Assembly (NCBI GenBank): GCA_963920765.1
Contig: OY987245.1
Location: 8,696,727-8,760,726, forward strand
Direction of reading: 5' to 3'
From: Ulota crispa
Taxonomy: Eukaryota > Streptophyta > Bryopsida > Orthotrichales > Orthotrichaceae
Length of the DNA stretch: 64,000 nt
This document shows, piece after piece, positions 22,511 to 34,290 of this stretch; the first letter of the stretch is position 1; each line of letters starts with the position of its first letter. The notes below the pieces were generated by a model. That model saw nothing but the letters and a program-made list of their open reading frames with translations, was not told the origin of the DNA and ran no database searches. A program made the position numbers and the translations under genes.

Positions 22511-23842
22511 CTAAATGTTGAACAATAGACTCCTGATGCTCTCGGCTTCATTTGTTACCACTTGCCTAGAAATTTGCTGATGTCTACCTTCATCATGATG
22601 ATCGGGAAGGGGGACATCCTCATCAACACTCTCCCTATGTTCTAGAAGAATATTGTGTAATATGCAGCAAGCATAAATTAGTTTGGGCAGCATAGCTTCA
22701 TCAAGATTCCACATGGATTTGTATAAAATTCTCTAGATCCCTTTCAACCTTCCAAAAGCGCGTTCAACGATGATGCGTGTATTGCTATGTTTGAAATTGT
22801 AACTTTCATACTCATTAAGCAAATTCCTTTCCAGAAGAGGAACTAACATCCACTCTAACTGCGTGTACCCAGCATCTCCAATGATGAGCTCAGGTACCCA
22901 TGTACCACCAATTTGTCGCTTCTGTCCATTCAAACGTTGACGGTCTTCAACCACTTTGTAGAACCCTGACTTCCTGAGAATTCGGAGATCATGCACTACA
23001 CCAAGGAATCCTGCAAAAACATCCAAAAAACGCATCTCCGAGTCCACAATTGCTTGAACCACGTAACTATAATCATGATCTTTATCATAGAAGTCCGTTG
23101 ATCTCGCATTGCCGGGCAAATCAACTTCTATGTGAGTGCAGTCAATGGCACCACACACTTGTGGTATTCCCCATACGTCTTCAAACTTCCTCTTCACATT
23201 GTCCAAATCATTTGCGATAGGCCACTGCAAATGATGATTGCCTTGTACAATCATTGATTTTATGAACCTCCTCACAGTTTTCGAAACTGTTGACTAAGAC
23301 ACTCCAAATAGCTCCAATGTGCTTAGTTGAGAGTCGCCAATAGCCAACCTTCGCAAAGACATGGCAACTTGTTTCTCTACTTCCAACATACGCCCTCAAA
23401 TACCACAAAACAATTCAGGTGTCTTGCGCTGCATACCCATATGCACCAAATCACATAAATAATTGAACGTTCTCATAGACACTTTGAACATTTCCCGAAA
23501 CCTGCCATGGTCATTTTGCATTACTTCTTTGCTGTAAAGGGCCCACCAATGCAAGGATCTTGGTTTTATATACCAAGGACCCCATTCAATCCCTAGTATG
23601 TCCTTTGGCTCTAAGTTAGAATCCAGTATGAGACAAACAATGTCCTCGTCTTCCAAAGAGGCAAGCATTGCACCAAAATGGGATAACCGCAATGCAGATG
23701 CCGATGAGCGGAATTGGCTATGCCTATGTGGAACTATGTCACTGGAGAGTATGGACCCATTGACCTTTTGCAAAATACCCAAGGCAAGGGGAACTAAAGA
23801 GGCATACCACAAAGCCAATAATCCCATAGTATCAGTAGTCAT
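22511..23842 (-). pseudogene. HARBI1-like / PIF-Harbinger transposase, three in-frame stops
   Basis: One continuous frame of 443 codons from ATG (23842-23840) to TAG (22513-22511), with no frameshift. It carries the DDE nuclease of PIF/Harbinger transposases. GAIDCTHIEVDLP holds the first Asp. VFAGFLGVVHDLRILRKSG is a conserved middle block. ELIIGDAGYTQLEWMLVP holds the second Asp, and NTRIIVERAFGRLKG the Glu. The C-terminal LPKLIYACCILHNIL block follows. The helix-turn-helix-like region before the nuclease includes EVEKQVAMSLRRLAIGDSQ. Interruptions are TGA at 23398-23396, TAG at 23296-23294 and TAG at 22735-22733. The last sits where relatives have Trp (LKG-W-RIL). It may be a dead transposon gene or a decayed domesticated HARBI1-like gene. 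No terminal repeats with TTA/TAA duplications were found nearby. Confidence 0.85.
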
Positions 23843-24019
23843 TGTGAGGTTTTAGGCTTAAGCAATGAATAGAAAGTGAATATCATAAGAGAGCTAATAA
23901 TATTTCAAGATCAATCTCTATATAGAATAGAATACAATCAATTAGGGTCTAGGATTGGATCATAAACTAGTTAGAGTCAGGTATGACTAGGATTGGAAAG
24001 TTATAAATGGACATAAGTA
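23843..24019. other. Upstream side of the transposase pseudogene
   Basis: AT-rich, with short repeats of 'gattgga' and 'ctaggattgg'. No promoter motif can be assigned with confidence. Confidence 0.3.
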
Positions 24020-24540
24020 AAATTACCTATAACTCTTTTTTTATCTACTTTACTAGATATTAAGTACATGTTATTGGCAGTTGCACCTATGACTATCTTT
24101 TAGCTGTTACAGTAGACATAACTTCACTAGACATTAACAACATGTCATTGGCAGAGTGGTAGTTGCACCTAGGTATGACTCTTTTTTAACTGCTTCAGTA
24201 GATGTTAACAACATGTCACTAGCAGTTACACCTATGATTTTCTTTTATCTGCTTTAGTGGACGTTAATAACATGGCACTGGCAGTTGTACCTATGACTCT
24301 CTTTTATCTGCTTCACTAGACGTGCAACTATGACTCTATTCTATCTGCTTCAAAAGACAAAACTTCACTAGATGTTAACATCATGTCATTGGCAGAGTGG
24401 CAGTTGCACCTCGGTATGACTTTCTTTTATTTGCTTCACTAGACGTTAATTACATGTCATAGGCAGTTGCACCTATGACTCTTTTTTATTTGCTTCACTA
24501 GAAGTTAACAACCGATCACTGGTAATTTGCAACTTGCACC
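24020..24540. repeat. Degenerate ~60-65-bp tandem array, about eight units
   Basis: Units share 'ctatgactctcttttatctgcttcactagacgttaa' (with variation) and 'acatgtcattggcagttgca'. Unit length varies through indels. It lies directly upstream of the transposase pseudogene. No coding potential. Confidence 0.8.
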
Positions 24541-24559
24541 ACAAATTTCTCTTGACAAA

Positions 24560-24690
24560 AATAGGGCTCAAGGATAGGGGGCACGGGGTAGTGGGACACG
24601 TCGATAGGAAGGGGCACGTGAATATGGGGGCATGAGGATAAAGGAGCACTAGAATAGGGGGCCACAAGGATAGGGGTGGAGGGGCATAAT
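24560..24690 (+). repeat. G-rich short tandem repeat (GGATAGGGGGCAC-like)
   Basis: Roughly 18-20-bp units built on 'gGataggggGcac' repeat six or seven times with variation. Several runs of four or five G lie close together. Confidence 0.6.
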
Positions 24691-24908
24691 CCTGTCATTA
24701 CGACTAGCAGTTTACTCATATCATATATTAGTAATATAATAGAGATTTGTTAAATTTGAATTTATTGGTGTTTTATGAATTTTTCAACACTTTGACTTTA
24801 TTATTTTAATACCATTCTAGTTTTGTGGTCCTCAAAGTACACTTACTTTTAGAATGTAATTATTAAGCTCCTATTTGTATCACATAAGTTATTTCATTAT
24901 TAAATAAT

Positions 24909-27900
24909 TTTTACTTTAAATGCATCCTTAAATTAAGTTGATGAAAATAGCATAGAATTGTTTCATTTTTAAAATTTTAAAATTGTTAACCCCTAAAGGA
25001 CCAAGCCCTTTCTTTTTGTGAAAATCACTGAAAACTGCCACTTTTAAGGGAATGAGTAAAAAGATAGGAAAAAAAGTTTTTTCTGAAAATCCAACTGTAA
25101 CATCTTGCCCTAGACTATGGGAAGTACTTGTGAGAAAAATTTCAGCTCAATCTAGAAGTAGAAGAGTGAGATATTGACATTTGAAGTGGAAAAAAAAGTT
25201 ATATTCCCTGCTGCCCAAAATTTTCAGAAGCCTTTTGCGGCTCCTAAATTAAAAACAAAACTGCTCTATGCAAAGCTAAGGTTTATTTTTTCCATGTACA
25301 AGACCAAGTTAGATATGTGTGGGGAGAATTTTCAAATGAAATAGAGGTGTGGATCATACTTTGTAAAATCTTGCAATGCCATAAGGCCATGAAAGTTGCA
25401 TATATGCTAGGCAAAATTGGAGAATTTATGTAAAATTCAAAAATCTGAATTACTTTAATGCAAATGGTGAAAACCAAGGAATTTTAGTCTACTACAACTT
25501 GGAAAAAAAAAAGTCAAAAAAAAACTCACAAAGAGCTCAAAAAAGAAAAGCAATTTTTTTTCAAGAGGCAAAAAGAATGGAGGTTTGGGAGTCCCATACC
25601 TACCCGCAAACTAAAACTTCTCATAACTTTCATCTCATCAATCAAAATTGAATGATTTAAAGATTCCCACATTTATATAAATCTAAAGAACTAATTTCAG
25701 ATTTTAACTTTTAAAAATTGCAATTTTGAATTTTTTTGGGCTACCTGCCCTCGTCCTATTTTAGAAATTCATGCATAACTTCTTCAATAAATGTTGGAAT
25801 GAAGAAAAATGTAGATGCCCACGTAGATCTTTGAATTCCCTACCTTTAATAAAAGTTTCAAAAAATCACAAAAAGTAGATTAGCTGTAGGTACATGCCCA
25901 AAATCCATTTGTCCCTCGAGGGGACAGTTGGTCATCTAGAAGTTAATGCATTCTTAAATTAAACTAATGAAGATAGTCTACAATTGCTTTTATTAACATT
26001 AGAAAAAATATGAGCCCTCCACCAGGCCCCTAAAAACCCCTTTCAAGGGGTCTCTTTAATTTTTTTAATTTGTACTTTGGGATAAAAAAATTTCCTTACA
26101 CCCTACTATGCATTTGAGTACAATCATGGCTCACATTGGCATGTCCAATTTTCATTGGGTGTCACAATTATATGTACATATTACCATGGTCCTTTTTCTC
26201 TATATTAAAATCTTCAAACTAGTACTTGTGAGGGTAACATGTAGTTATGATTGTGTACAATAGTAGGAAAGTAATTGAAAAATTGTGACATAGTCCTAGA
26301 TTGCCATTTTCTATTCATAGTTTTTGATGTACAATAGGAAAGTCATACAAGGCAGAGACACTTCACACAAGTTCTGACATGCTTCTAATGTACTGGGCCT
26401 AGGCTCAATGAATGTTAAGAGTGTCAATTCTTAAGGGCCTTGTGGAGGGTTCAAAATTTTGCTAATGAAAAAAAATCTTACTTTAATTGCATCTTTTGAT
26501 TAAATTAATGAACATCTATATTAATAATTGAATATGCAACAATAGTGGCTGTTGCACTCAACGGTTCCGTAGGTGATGGCAACTATTCCGCAAATTTCAT
26601 CTGTAGTTCCACCTAAAAAATAGAGTAAAGTACAACTACAACTAAAGTTATAGATGGAATAAAGTAAAATCACCTACAACCATTTTTAATTCCACTTAAG
26701 AATAGAGTGGAGTAGTATGCGGTTAGGGTTCCATGGGGAAGAGAAAGTCTTTGTGCAACAATGAGTGACCCAGTATACTATATGTGTAAAAGTCTTGGTA
26801 CATCTATCACTGACCGGTTATATTGTATGTGTTAACTAGCACATGAGTTACGGTTTTGGTAGAAAGGAGAAAGGTTTAGTGCAACTATCAGTGACCATTT
26901 TGATCTATATTTGAGAAAGTCTTGATGCAACTATTAGTGAACAATTAAACTTTTATGTGTTAACAACCACATGAGACACTTTCAATCCATGCTTATAGAA
27001 GGAAATAGTAGTTAGCAATCCTTGTATGTAGAAGTAAACAATAGTGTACAATCCATGCATGTAGTAGTAAAGAGTAGTTTCACCATGAATGTATAAGTAA
27101 ATTGTAGTTCCACTACAGTTTGCTTTTTTCCAAGGGGGACGCTGTCTATAAAATCACTCTTCTTTGTGTTTTGAGTTTAATATCAAACAAGTGTGGAAGT
27201 GGACAAGGAAGGTATGTTTGATTTTTTCTATTTTTGTCTAATTTGATTATTAATAATTGTTGTTGTTTTTCCTTTATGATTACAAAACAATATGATTCCA
27301 AATAGCAAGGTTTACTTTAAAGTAGGTTGCTAGCATTTGTGAGATTTTAATAGGTTTGATTTTTTAAATTGGCATATATTGTGATGAGATTGTTATTGCA
27401 CCCACCCATACAACATGTACATAAACTAGTAGCCTAAAATTCTTTCATTAAACAAAAAAAGCTTACTTTACATGCATCCTTGAACTAAATTGATTAAAGT
27501 AGTCTGTAATTCTGTCTTTTTTTTTTTTTTTTTTTTTTGAATGCATGCTTAATTTAAATTGATGAAAATAGCCTAGAGTTGGTGGAGGAGTTGGTTCATT
27601 TAAAAGAGACTTACTTTGGATGCATTATTGAGGTACCTTGATGATAATAGCGTCTGTTTTTATTTCGTTTTGTGATTGTTACTTTAAATGCATAATTAAA
27701 TTTAATTGATGAAAACGTCGTACAATTCCTTTTTTTAGCTTCTTACTTTAAGTATTTCCTTAAATGAAGTTGTTGAAAGTAGCCTAGAACTGTTTCATTT
27801 ATTAAAAAAAACTCTTACTTTGAATGCATCCATATATGAAATTGATGAAAATAGCCTATGTTTGAATGTACTCTCAAATTGAACTGATGAACATAGCCTA

Positions 27901-28000
27901 CATGTGCTTTATGTTTAAAGTTTTCTCACTTGTAATGCATCTTTAAATGAAATGGACGAAAATAGGCTATAGTTGCTTTAATTTTAATTTTATTTGTGTT
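24909..28000 (+). repeat. Scattered degenerate satellite, unit ACTTT-AATGCATCCTTAAATT...
   Basis: At least ten copies of a ~50-55-bp core, 'cttactttaaatgcatcctt' then 'aaattgatgaaaatagccta', occur at variable spacing. Examples are near 24909, 25945, 26478, 27458, 27538, 27609, 27680, 27742, 27815 and 27935. A TTAA element splits one unit. Other DNA separates some units, including a ~26-bp poly-T near 27513 and blocks repeating 'gcaactat(c/t)agtga'. No gene was seen. Confidence 0.65.
24986..25946. mobile_element. TTAA element, ~0.96-kb class, copy 3, inside the satellite
   Basis: Left end TTAACCCCTAAAGGACCAAG; right end decayed (GGTCATCTAGAAGTTAA). Satellite unit sequence stops at the left TTAA and a unit core resumes at the right one ('ttaatgcattcttaaatta'). 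Confidence 0.8.
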
Positions 28001-28088
28001 TTCAAGAGCTTTTAGTGTATACTATGTATGCATTATAAAAGTACAAAACCGAAAGTTGCCTACAAATTTATTATGCACAAGATATGTA

Positions 28089-28402
28089 AGGTATGTACAC
28101 CCATAAGCGTCAAACTAAGGGTTTTGAACATGATGAGTATCAACAAGTAGTTAGCAAATTATAGGATCCTATTAGGAACAAAAAAATAATAAGTTTGCAC
28201 TTTCAAATGTATTATTTGGATATTATGAAAATAAGTTGTGAATTTTTAAAGAGCAAACTACCATTGCACCCATAACCACTTTCAAGATTTCATGTTCACA
28301 TGTTGTACATCCTTGTCATTACATCTATTCACTTTCATAGATTTTCCAAGATTTCAGAGGTGACGGTTATGGGGACACTGACGCTTATGGGTGTACATAC
28401 CT
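28089..28402 (-). mobile_element. TA-target MITE (AGGTAxGxxCACCCATAAG family), 314 bp
   Basis: The ends are AGGTATGTACACCCATAAGC and its inverse, with TA at 28087-28088 and 28403-28404. It is an inverted copy of the 314-bp element at 49588-49901. A third, more diverged copy is at 38651-38997. Confidence 0.8.
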
Positions 28403-29359
28403 TATTACTTTCTTTTTTCAAGAACATCACATTATTTCTTATTTTAATGTACGATTACTTTTTATTTACCTTTCAAAAAATGAATATGTAATGAACAAAA
28501 AAAAGGTATACATACACATATTGATTCAGTAGTTGTTTTTAATCTTTATACGAAGTTTAGAAATTTCATATCTTGTTTTTGTAAGTTCCTTAAGGTATTG
28601 AAACTTCTTGTTAGTACTTTGACATATGCTTTCGTCTTGTTTTGTTTGTAAGCTTGGAGCAGCCAAGGAAATTTGAACCATCTAGAAGATTGTCTTTTCT
28701 CTTTGTCATCAGTGACTTCTTTGGTGGTAAGCCTCCTAAAAGCTTACTAAAATTTACTAGCTATGTGAATGAAATCTAATGATCTTTGGAGAAAAACAAC
28801 TTAGAATGGATCTTTAAATAAATTTGTGTACCGGATCTTGGTCTAGCAATTAGGTGGAGTTCAGGCAAGCTTATGACACAAGGATTGCCACTTTAAAATC
28901 AATCATGATATGCATAGACTTGAAGGTTAATTTAGAAGGGTTTAAGGTAGAATAGACTAGGTTTATAGATATTTAGCTAGCATATTGGATGGTTGGATGA
29001 AGAGCATGTGGGTTTTGAATAGGGTTAAGTGTTCAAGGGGAATTTTCCATGTTCTCCATAAAAAATTTGCACTTCATGTGTGGATGTCTTCATGCAAATC
29101 AGCTTTATTTAGTTCCTAATTCTCTAAGGTCAGATGTGGGAAGTAATTGGTCTATAGTTTTTATTGGAGTATTTGTTTTTGTGAATGTGGTGAACATTAC
29201 TACCATAGGTACATCTTCTTTGCATTTGTGAATGTACTATCACTTCAGACATAAGTTTAGAATCAATTGTTGTTTGGAACATTTTGATCTTTGTTGTATT
29301 AAAGTTTTTTGTTTGTCTTCAATTCTATGCTAGGTATCTTTTGAAACGTCCATAATATA
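28403..29359. other. AT-rich intergenic, nothing recognised
   Basis: Only short ORFs with no recognisable domain. It may hold the promoter of the trihelix-like pseudogene that follows. Confidence 0.3.
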
Positions 29360-31216
29360 ATGGACAATTGAGCGCAACAGTTGCCTTTTGTGTCCGTGAG
29401 ATCACAAATTCAGAACATTGACTTGAACTCCCAACATCAAGATGAGGGGGTGGGTGATTGCAAGAAACACTTGTACTATTTTTTGTCCCCTTGGTCTTTG
29501 GCGGGTAGTTTTTTTGGCTATAACTTTTGCGTCATAAAATTTTTCTTATTGAAATTTTAAATGGAGGGTATATATAATAATCACAAACATCTCATGATTT
29601 TTTGAATATTTATGAAATTAGTTTCTTATTTTTAAATACCCCTTGATTAGGTGTTTACTTTGGCCATTTTGGGGGTTGTGAGTACTATTTTTACCCTAAA
29701 ATGCAAATGTGAAGGCCAAAATTTAGAAACAAGTTTCTGTACTAAAGTTATAGAATCCTACAAACGTTTTCAAAAAAAGTAAAATATGCACCTTCTACAT
29801 GTGCTCAAAATGCACTACTTTTGCACAACTGCACATAACACAATTTATTTTTCTAAAAAAAGAATGTGAAGTAGAAAAAGCACCTTTTGAGTTAGGAAAA
29901 ATAGCCAATTTCTATTTTATTTTTTTGAATAGTTTTACTATTTTCTATAAAAAAACAAAAGTATTCTTTTTCTTTATGGTTTTGGTCTCTCTATTTTTGA
30001 GCATAACTTTTAGTGTTTTTATTTTGTACGTTCAATTTTTCACAAGTATGCGACTTTAATTGCTTTACAAATTAACCATATTTTATTTTTATTTTTATTT
30101 CAAATTCCAAAAGCTCATAGTACTACTAGTACAAGCAATACTAAGGCTATTTAAGGTTATTTGAGACAAAATTGACAAGTGTTTCTTGCAATGACATAGG
30201 TGGAAGAAAGAGACGTACAAGGGGCACGTCCGGGTTGCGTCTATGCCGGTGGACCGTGGAACACTGATGAAGTGTTGGTCCTTTGCATAGCGTATCAGGA
30301 GTGGTCAGCAAGTAGTGGTCCACATAGTACCAATCAGCATGTGTCGCATCAAAGCCTAAACCAAAAGTGGGAGACTTTGTCAGAGAGGTGTTATGAATTA
30401 GGATGTTGCAAAAGCCCAAATCAATGCCAAAATAAGTGGGATCAAACAAGAGCAGATTTCAAGAAGGTGTATGATTATGAATCAAAGTTTCCTAGTGGAA
30501 AATTGTCTTTTTGGTTTTACCCAGAAAGTGAAGCCAAACGGGAATTCAAATTGAAGGCTATAATGAACAAGGAGGTGTACAATCAAATTTGCTCTTGGTT
30601 GCTTTTAGCATCTAAAGGTATAGCGGGAGCATTTGATGGATACTACCATGTTGAACAATCCATCCGGTACGTGAGCTATTCCATAAATTTTTATGATATA
30701 TGTTGTAAAATGGTTTTGATTCTCCAAAATCTTACATGTTCATGTGCTCCTCCACAAAAAATTGAGTTATTTTGAAGTATTCATAGAGTTTTGTTATACT
30801 TTTCTTGATGTGAATCAATGAAGATTCTGTGCACCTCAATGTTTTCTAATGGTATTACAATTTCTCATGTGGTTAGGGTCAAGGCAATAGGGAGAGGATG
30901 CTCATGAGCATGAAGGTGAGAGTGATGATGATCCATTAGAAATGGAGACCCAATTTAACACCGCAAAAAGGAGGAAGACATTGCCTCGGTCCGCTGAAGC
31001 TCTACGAGATGCTCTTGTTTCAAATAGGGAGAAACTTGTAGAAAGTCTAGATAAAACTCAAGACCGGGAGGACGCAAGGCATAAGGAAGTTATAGAGCCA
31101 GGGAGAAGATAAAAGCTAGTACAGAAACCTCTAAAGCTTTGGTAGGGGCTCTTCAGTCTATGGCTGATGCAATGAAGTTGCTAGGGCAATCTCTTGCACA
31201 AGGTCCTCCACGTTAG
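29360..31216 (+). pseudogene. Myb/SANT trihelix-like DNA-binding gene, disrupted
   Basis: The domain lies at 30230-30620. It starts GGPWNTDEVLVLCIAYQEW, then LNQKWETLSERCYELGC, then SPNQCQNKWDQTRADFKKVY and SGKLSFWFYPESEAKREF. This is a Myb/SANT-like trihelix fold with conserved Trps, as in plant trihelix factors and Harbinger accessory proteins. A donor TAC/GTGAGC (exon end 30670) and acceptor CAATAG/GGAGAGG (exon start 30891) keep the frame. They lead to an acidic stretch and a helical tail (AREKIKASTETSKALVGALQ) ending at TAG 31214-31216. An upstream piece from ATG 29360 (SVRSQIQNIDLNSQHQDEG) would connect if the 736-bp insert at 29457-30192 were absent. Damage seen: a TGA at 29369-29371, the insert, a likely one-base shift near 30240 and a one-base loss near 31097. 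It could be a dead host gene or the second gene of a Harbinger element; the transposase lies 5.5 kb away, divergently oriented. Confidence 0.55.
29457..30192. mobile_element. 736-bp inverted-repeat element inside the trihelix-like gene
   Basis: Perfect 18-bp inverted ends: ATTGCAAGAAACACTTGT at 29457-29474 and ACAAGTGTTTCTTGCAAT at 30175-30192. AT-rich and non-coding. No clear target duplication, so the superfamily is unassigned. Confidence 0.7.
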
Positions 31217-31465
31217 TGAAAATATGGTTAACGTGGTCCACAATTGTGCGTGGACTAATTTTAGAGGCAAGTTTTGTAGTTTGTGTCAAGTTCTATAAAG
31301 TTCATGTAATGTTTATTTAATATTGCATAAGTCTTTTTTTGGAGAAGGAATATGTTAATCCAATGACATAATAAGCTATAAACCCAAATTTGATGTCAAA
31401 AATATTATAATTTTTTTCTCTTTATATCCATTTAAATGCCCACAATGTTTTTGGGTACTATATGT
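31217..31465. other. 3' side of the trihelix-like pseudogene
   Basis: AT-rich and non-coding. A run of T and 'ataataagc' lie after the stop, but no polyadenylation signal can be assigned. Confidence 0.25.
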
Positions 31466-32105
31466 TTAAACTCACCTCAATTTTGTTCACGTGAAATCAA
31501 AATTTGATAACTATTTATTAGTGGGAAACAAAAAACTTAAACATAATCCTGCAAACATAAAGGAGAGGATACATTCTCATCATAGGAAGACCCCAATCTA
31601 GTTTGCTAAAATTGTGTAATAAAAATAAGATAGGAGGCTTTAATTTGGTTTAGGCTCTAAAATGGTTCGCCTCCTCAAATGTACTATTTTTGTACATGTT
31701 GTTTTTCATAACCCTTCAACAGTGTGTAGGTGATGTCCGTTTGAGGAAGTGAATCATTTTAGAGCCTTATGACCTTTCCACTTCAAAATTTCATAACTAA
31801 TTCCGCAAAGCTCCAAAAAAACATGAAATAGTTTGGATTAGATCTCAATTCCTCTTGTCTTTCAGTTTCAGCCATTAGATGGTCCATATATGAGCCACCT
31901 ACCTTAGAGCCAGCCGTAGTAAATCACTGACAAAAAAGGTAGAAAACCTTACCCTGCCTGGAAATGTCCAAGCAGCTCCGGACCCTCCAAGACCTGGACG
32001 GCCAGGCTGCAATGGAATAAACCTGCTCACCTTTTCCAGGACGTCCCAGGACAAGCCCCCTCTCTAGAACCTGGAGGTCCAGTGGGGTAATGGAATCCGG
32101 CCCTT
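31466..32105 (+). repeat. Dispersed repeat H, copy 1 (interrupted by a MITE)
   Basis: Direct match to 33948-34290, from 'ttaaactcacctc' through 'aatcctgcaaacaca' and 'gcagctccggaccctcca' to 'taatggaatccgg'. The MITE at 31628-31904 is missing from the second copy. The two H copies bracket long repeat copy 2. Confidence 0.7.
31628..31904 (-). mobile_element. TA-target MITE (AGGTAGAAGGCTC family), with empty site
   Basis: The ends read AGATAGGAGGCTTT and CCACCTACCT, with TA at 31626-31627 and 31905-31906. The H copy at 33948-34290 has the uninterrupted site 'gataaaagTAgagtcagcc'. Family copies: 51752-52078, 55118-55445, 61194-61520. Confidence 0.85.
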
Positions 32106-33947
32106 AGGCCTCATTCCATTAGGACCTAGACCTCTAGGTCTGGAGGGTCCATGGTGATTCCATGAGAAATTTTAACTTCCTTGGACAGCCGATCGCCTCT
32201 GGTCAGAGATTTCCGGCTTTGCAAAACCTGGAGGGCCTGGAGGGGGGCCTGGAGGGTACCTTTTTCTGATATTTTTTCATATCTAGTTTACCAAAGTTCA
32301 CTTGTTATCCCTTCTTACCTCCTTTTCTTTGGGAATTGATATGAGAAAACTTTGGGTTTGATATATGCACACCAAGGGGGGGTAAATTTTTAGATTTTTA
32401 TTATACAAAAATCTAAATTTGAAATTTTTGAATTCTGATTTGGATTGAAGACCTTGCTTTTGTTTAGAACCAAAAAAGAGTTCATAATTGAACAACACCC
32501 AACGGAAAAGCTTTCTTTTTTTTATAAACAAAAGTTAAAGTAATAATTTGGCCCCTACCTAAGCTTTTCCATTGGGCTTTGTTCAATTGTAACCTCCTTG
32601 CACTAGCAGAAAACCACATTAGAATCTACGTTTTCATGTAATGTAGTTTCTGTTGAGTTCCTTGTTTCCAACGCAAATTCTCCATTCAAAACAAGGAACT
32701 AAAAATAAACTACATTACATGAAATCGTAGATTCTAACATAGTTTTCTACTAGTGTTGACTAAATCAAAGTCTCCAAATCCAAATCTAAATTCAAAATTT
32801 TCAAATTTTATTTTTGTATAACAAAAATCTAAATTTTTGCCCCCTACATGTACATACATACAATATAATTGCCTAATTCATTAATTATGTGCACGACAAA
32901 CTAACTAATTAACTATGTTAGAAGCAAAAATGTATTAATAAATTGATTATATAAACATCATGCATTAGTTTACTATTTTTTGAAATTGCAAAAATGTTTT
33001 AATCAAAGTTTGACTTCACCATTGAAAGACCAAATTGTGTTTTTTGGCAACATAGCAATTTTGGACAACTCACTACAAGTGGAGTTTTCATATCTTTATT
33101 TCAAAATTTCCACACATGCGGTGTCCAAGGATTAGCTTTAAGGTCCACTACTTTTCATAAACTTTGACTACATGGTTCAAAAGTTATTGCATGATATGTT
33201 GTTTTCTTTGTTTGGAGGGTAGCCAAAAACTTCTTCAAAAATAACATTTTTTGAATTTTTTGTTTGGAGAAATTGGTTCTTTAGACTTATATATACTTGG
33301 AAAGCTTTAAACCATTCCATTTTGATCAATGAGATGGAAGTTATGAGGAGAATTTGTTTGAGGGCAATTATGGATTCTCTACTATAAAATAAACTTTGAA
33401 GTTTATTAATTTACTCAAGTTTTAATCTTTTAGAAAAAAACAAAACCGCAACATGTAGATTATTTATCACAACATTATGACCATTGGGATTGGAAGTTTT
33501 CATTTCCATAATGAAGATTTTAACAATTTGGTGGTTTGAATATTCTCTACTTTTTACTTACTATTATTTTTCCATGTATTTTACAATTCCAAATGATTTG
33601 AAAGTTTTCAAGTGTGTACCCAACTTGCTTTGAAGAACAAATCCAAAAAATTACAACCATTTTGGAGTTTTCTTCATACAAATATGACCTTGTGAAGTGC
33701 AGCTGCCCAAATATTTGCAAAGACAAAAAATGGCTTTTTGTCAATTCAAACTCAAATATCTAACAGTCTACATGGTGAGGACTTCTGAATTTTTTTTTCA
33801 CATCTTTGGATACTAGTGTTATACAAGATCTTACGGTTACATTTGTCAAAAAAAGTTTTTTTTCTAAAATTTGGTACTTGTAACAGAATGGCAATTCTGG
33901 AACGATTTTGATGAAAAATTGAGCTTAGTGCTTTAGGAGTTAAACTC
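32106..33947. repeat. Long dispersed repeat, copy 2 (TTAA site empty, CACTA site filled)
   Basis: Aligns with 14230-16870 without the 0.93-kb TTAA element, but with a 155-bp CACTA element. Its last ~0.93 kb resembles the 62687-63613 TTAA element in reverse ('gcaacatagcaattttgg' block, end GCTTTAGGAGTTAA). Confidence 0.7.
32601..32755. mobile_element. CACTA mini-element, 155 bp, TSD TTG
   Basis: The ends are CACTAGCAGAAAACC and GTTTTCTACTAGTG, with long internal inverted arms ('gaatctacgttttcatgtaa'). TTG is duplicated at 32598-32600 and 32756-32758. Long repeat copy 1 has the empty site 'aacctccttgactaaatc' near 14750-14767. Confidence 0.9.
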
Positions 33948-34290
33948 ACCTCGATTTGCTCTTGTGAACTTAAAATTTGATAACTACATTATGTGTTGAA
34001 AACAAAAAAATTATACCTAATCCTGCAAACACAAAATAGAGGATTCATTCTCATCATGGGAACACCCCCAATCCAGCTTGCTAAAACCGCGTGATAAAAG
34101 TAGAGTCAGCCATAGTAATTCACACATGGAATGGTTGAAAAAATAACCATGGCTGGAAGTGTCCAGGCAGCTCCGGACCCTCCAGCATCAGAACTCCGGC
34201 TCCCAATGGAATGGACCTTCGCCTGGACCCCCCTCCAGGCCCTCATCCAGGACCTGGAGGTCTAGCTGCTTAATGGAATCCGGTCCTGAG
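33948..34290 (+). repeat. Dispersed repeat H, copy 2
   Basis: Uninterrupted direct copy of 31466-32105, ending in the GC-rich 'taatggaatccggtcctgagg'. That end is an inverted relative of the CCTCATTCCATTAGGACC head of the long repeat. The GC-rich ORFs on both strands here are repeat-derived. Confidence 0.65.
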
